This document shows positions 37,652 to 38,967 of a DNA stretch of 38,967 nt, piece by piece (within the stretch, counting starts at the first letter, position 1; every line of letters starts with the position of its first letter). Origin of the DNA: Basidiobolus meristosporus CBS 931.73 (taxonomy: Eukaryota; Basidiobolomycota; Basidiobolomycetes; Basidiobolales; Basidiobolaceae); NCBI GenBank assembly GCA_002104905.1, contig MCFE01000756.1:1-38967 (forward strand). Reading direction: 5' to 3'. Made by a program: the position numbers and the translations under genes. The notes beneath the pieces are model-generated. The model was not told where the DNA came from. It ran no database searches and worked only from the letters and a program-made list of their open reading frames with translations.

Positions 37652-38967
37652 TCAGGAAAGATTCTTGTCAACTCCATTAGTCTGCCTTCTCTTTGGCAGA
37701 TGCAAAACCCTTTCAAGGTAGCTGGGATTTGCGGTAAGAACCTTCATGGCTAATAAGGCTGCTTCTTTTCTCGCCATTCGTACCACCACGCCAGTACCGC
37801 TTGCCACCAAAGTATCGTGAATAAAGATTTCGCACTTCTGCGAGTTGAAACTTTCGTCCTTGATCGTGGCGTTTCTAGATGATTCAAGAAGTGAATAAGC
37901 CTTCCGGACAAACCTGAAAATCGAGCAAACTCACCTTAGAGTTAACATCGTGCACCCCAGCTTCTGAACCATGATGGTCAGTTGGACCACCGGATGTATC
38001 TCTACTATATCCGGCCGGATATCCTTCTCAAGGATGGGCTTGATATGTTGCTCGAATATGGCTTGTACTGCGGACATCTCGAATCCTGAATCAACAAACA
38101 CTGCCCCGAAGAGAGACTCCATCAGATCTGCAACCGCTTTCGGTGGATGAGTTTGAGCCAGTATTGGTGAGGCTGGTTTTGCTTGGTCTGCTGCATCTTC
38201 TCCATCTGATCTATGAACTCCATAAGGTTGGAGGATAACGCGCTTGATGAATGGATCAAATGCTGATGCAAACCAAGGGAATGGGAAATGAACGAGAGGA
38301 AATTGTTGCTCACGGATGCCCCCTTGAGCTCGGTGATGTTAGCTGGTTTAAGGCCCGGATATCTTTCAAATAGGTAGCTGACTACCAAAAAGTCCAACAC
38401 CGCATCTCCAAGGAACTCCAGCCTTTGATAACATGAGGTGTTGGGGTTAGGACAAGATGGGTGAGTGAAAGCCTCATATAAAAGCCGTTTGTTCCGAAAG
38501 TTGTAGTTGATCGAGCTTTCAATTGCCTCGATGTCTAGATAAAGAAACTCGGCTTCATCACAGGTGGGACTAGGAGAAATGGCATTGTTTAGTGTAGCAA
38601 ATTCTTTCCAATGCTTTATCTCTGGAAATGGTATCATCATCTTGATAGCACAATCTAGCGCAGACTCCACTCCTTGTGATAAGTAACAAGCTCCTAGACT
38701 AGCCTCCACAATGTCAGCCAACGTTTTGTCTGAAAGACTATGCTTAAAAGAGCGCCCCGATTCAAGAGGCTCATCTTCCATGGTGAAGTTCGGCGGTAGC
38801 CAATGCTTTCTGTTGAACGGAGTTGAGGTTACGTATCTGTAAAGCTCCAACTTGACTGCATTACGGTACAGTGCAGAATTCGATATGCTTTTTATTCGTC
38901 GGATGTGTAATTGGCCTTCTTGCTTGAATGGAAGTATGAGATACATACGAATACTAACGCAGAGCTT
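37652..38967 (-). CDS. Dicer-like protein, C-terminal half (RNase IIIa end, RNase IIIb, C-terminal domain); cut by the window edge
   Basis: Dicer cuts double-stranded RNA into small RNAs for RNA interference. The frame is open to the right edge, so the helicase, PAZ and start of RNase IIIa are outside. RNase IIIa ends with SDKTLADIVEASLGACYL (38730-38680 region, acidic pair Asp and Glu). RNase IIIb has AFTHPSC, then RLEFLGDAVLDF at about 38424-38389, and DLMESLFGAVFVDSGF at about 38131-38084, giving all acidic metal ligands. HPVVQLTIMVQKLGC and, after an intron, CEIFIHDTLVASG and ARKEAALLAMKVL form a dsRNA-binding-like tail ending at TGA (37652-37654). Between about 38190 and 38230 the frame changes by one base without a plausible intron. 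This may be a sequencing error or a real disabling mutation. Confidence 0.9.
37875..37934 (-). other. Intron near the Dicer 3' end (60 nt)
   Basis: On the minus strand the donor is GTGAGT and the acceptor ATCTAG. The first codon of the intron completes an in-frame TGA, so it must be removed. Splicing joins TMLTLR to NATIKDESFNSQ through a shared AGA codon and leads into CEIFIHD. Confidence 0.8.

Noticed and set aside
37914-37934. A 21-nt intron (GTGAGT to TTTTCAG) near the Dicer end
   Set aside because: It would keep the frame, but 21 nt is too short for fungal splicing. The 60-nt choice ending at ATCTAG also keeps the frame and gives a better-looking protein.
38205-38245. A 29-nt intron to explain the Dicer frame change
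   Set aside because: It has a poor donor (GTTATC), is too short and has no branch site; a frameshift or base error is more likely.
1-38967. tRNA, rRNA or CRISPR arrays
   Set aside because: No cloverleaf with conserved boxes, no ribosomal RNA words and no regularly spaced identical repeats were seen. TGG-starting words near LTRs are retrotransposon primer sites.

Overview
The window looks like nuclear DNA of a filamentous fungus. It has short GT-AG introns (donors GTACGT and GTGAGT), a PHO84-type phosphate:H+ symporter, a fungal-style class-3 (DAG) lipase and a Dicer-like RNase III gene, beside a very large transposon-filled block. A member of Mucoromycota or Basidiomycota would fit; I cannot place it further.

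Positions 1 to about 30,618 are a transposon graveyard, AT-rich, CpG-poor and heavily nested. From the left: (a) 1-1738, one copy of an unrecognised repeated coding element (K/R/S/Q-rich protein, terminus CATAGGG); (b) 2340-3110, a minus-strand Tnp2-like transposase remnant; (c) 5290-6256, a palindromic non-coding repeat rich in GTGCCA; (d) 6290-6910, gypsy RT and integrase scraps in opposite orientations; (e) 7906-12873, a complete but decayed gypsy element on the minus strand (368-bp LTRs, 4-bp TSD CTTC), inserted in the RNase H of an older gypsy relic (7815-7905 plus 12874-13505); (f) 13628-14698, a solo LTR with TSD CCGC; (g) 15163-17588, a copia element with 5-bp TSD TATAG, inserted in the RT of an older minus-strand copia and itself hit by a solo gypsy LTR (16339-16707, TSD CTGG); (h) 18217-21833, a young LTR element with two 804-bp LTRs that read as identical, carrying one intact 618-aa Gag-protease ORF and no RT, RNase H or integrase. 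It sits with TSD CCGG inside a second, inverted copy of the unknown element (17998-18216 plus 21834-about 23440), and the copy at the left edge preserves the matching empty site; (i) 23930-25840, a plus-strand Tnp2-like remnant; (j) 25842-28432, a decayed plus-strand gypsy pol; (k) 28450-28850, another GTGCCA repeat; (l) 29230-30474, a 5'-truncated copia with its 3' LTR.

Near 30,619 the sequence changes abruptly to CpG-containing, gene-bearing DNA: an intronless phosphate transporter (31728-33209, +), a class-3 lipase with two short introns (34732-37263, +) and the 3' half of a Dicer (37652 to the right edge, -) arranged tail-to-tail with the lipase. The Dicer has one canonical 60-nt intron and one unexplained one-base frame change.

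The most interesting features are the intact Gag-protease-only element with a single CpG in its 1,857-nt ORF, the unknown two-copy coding element, and the nested insertions whose duplications can be read directly.
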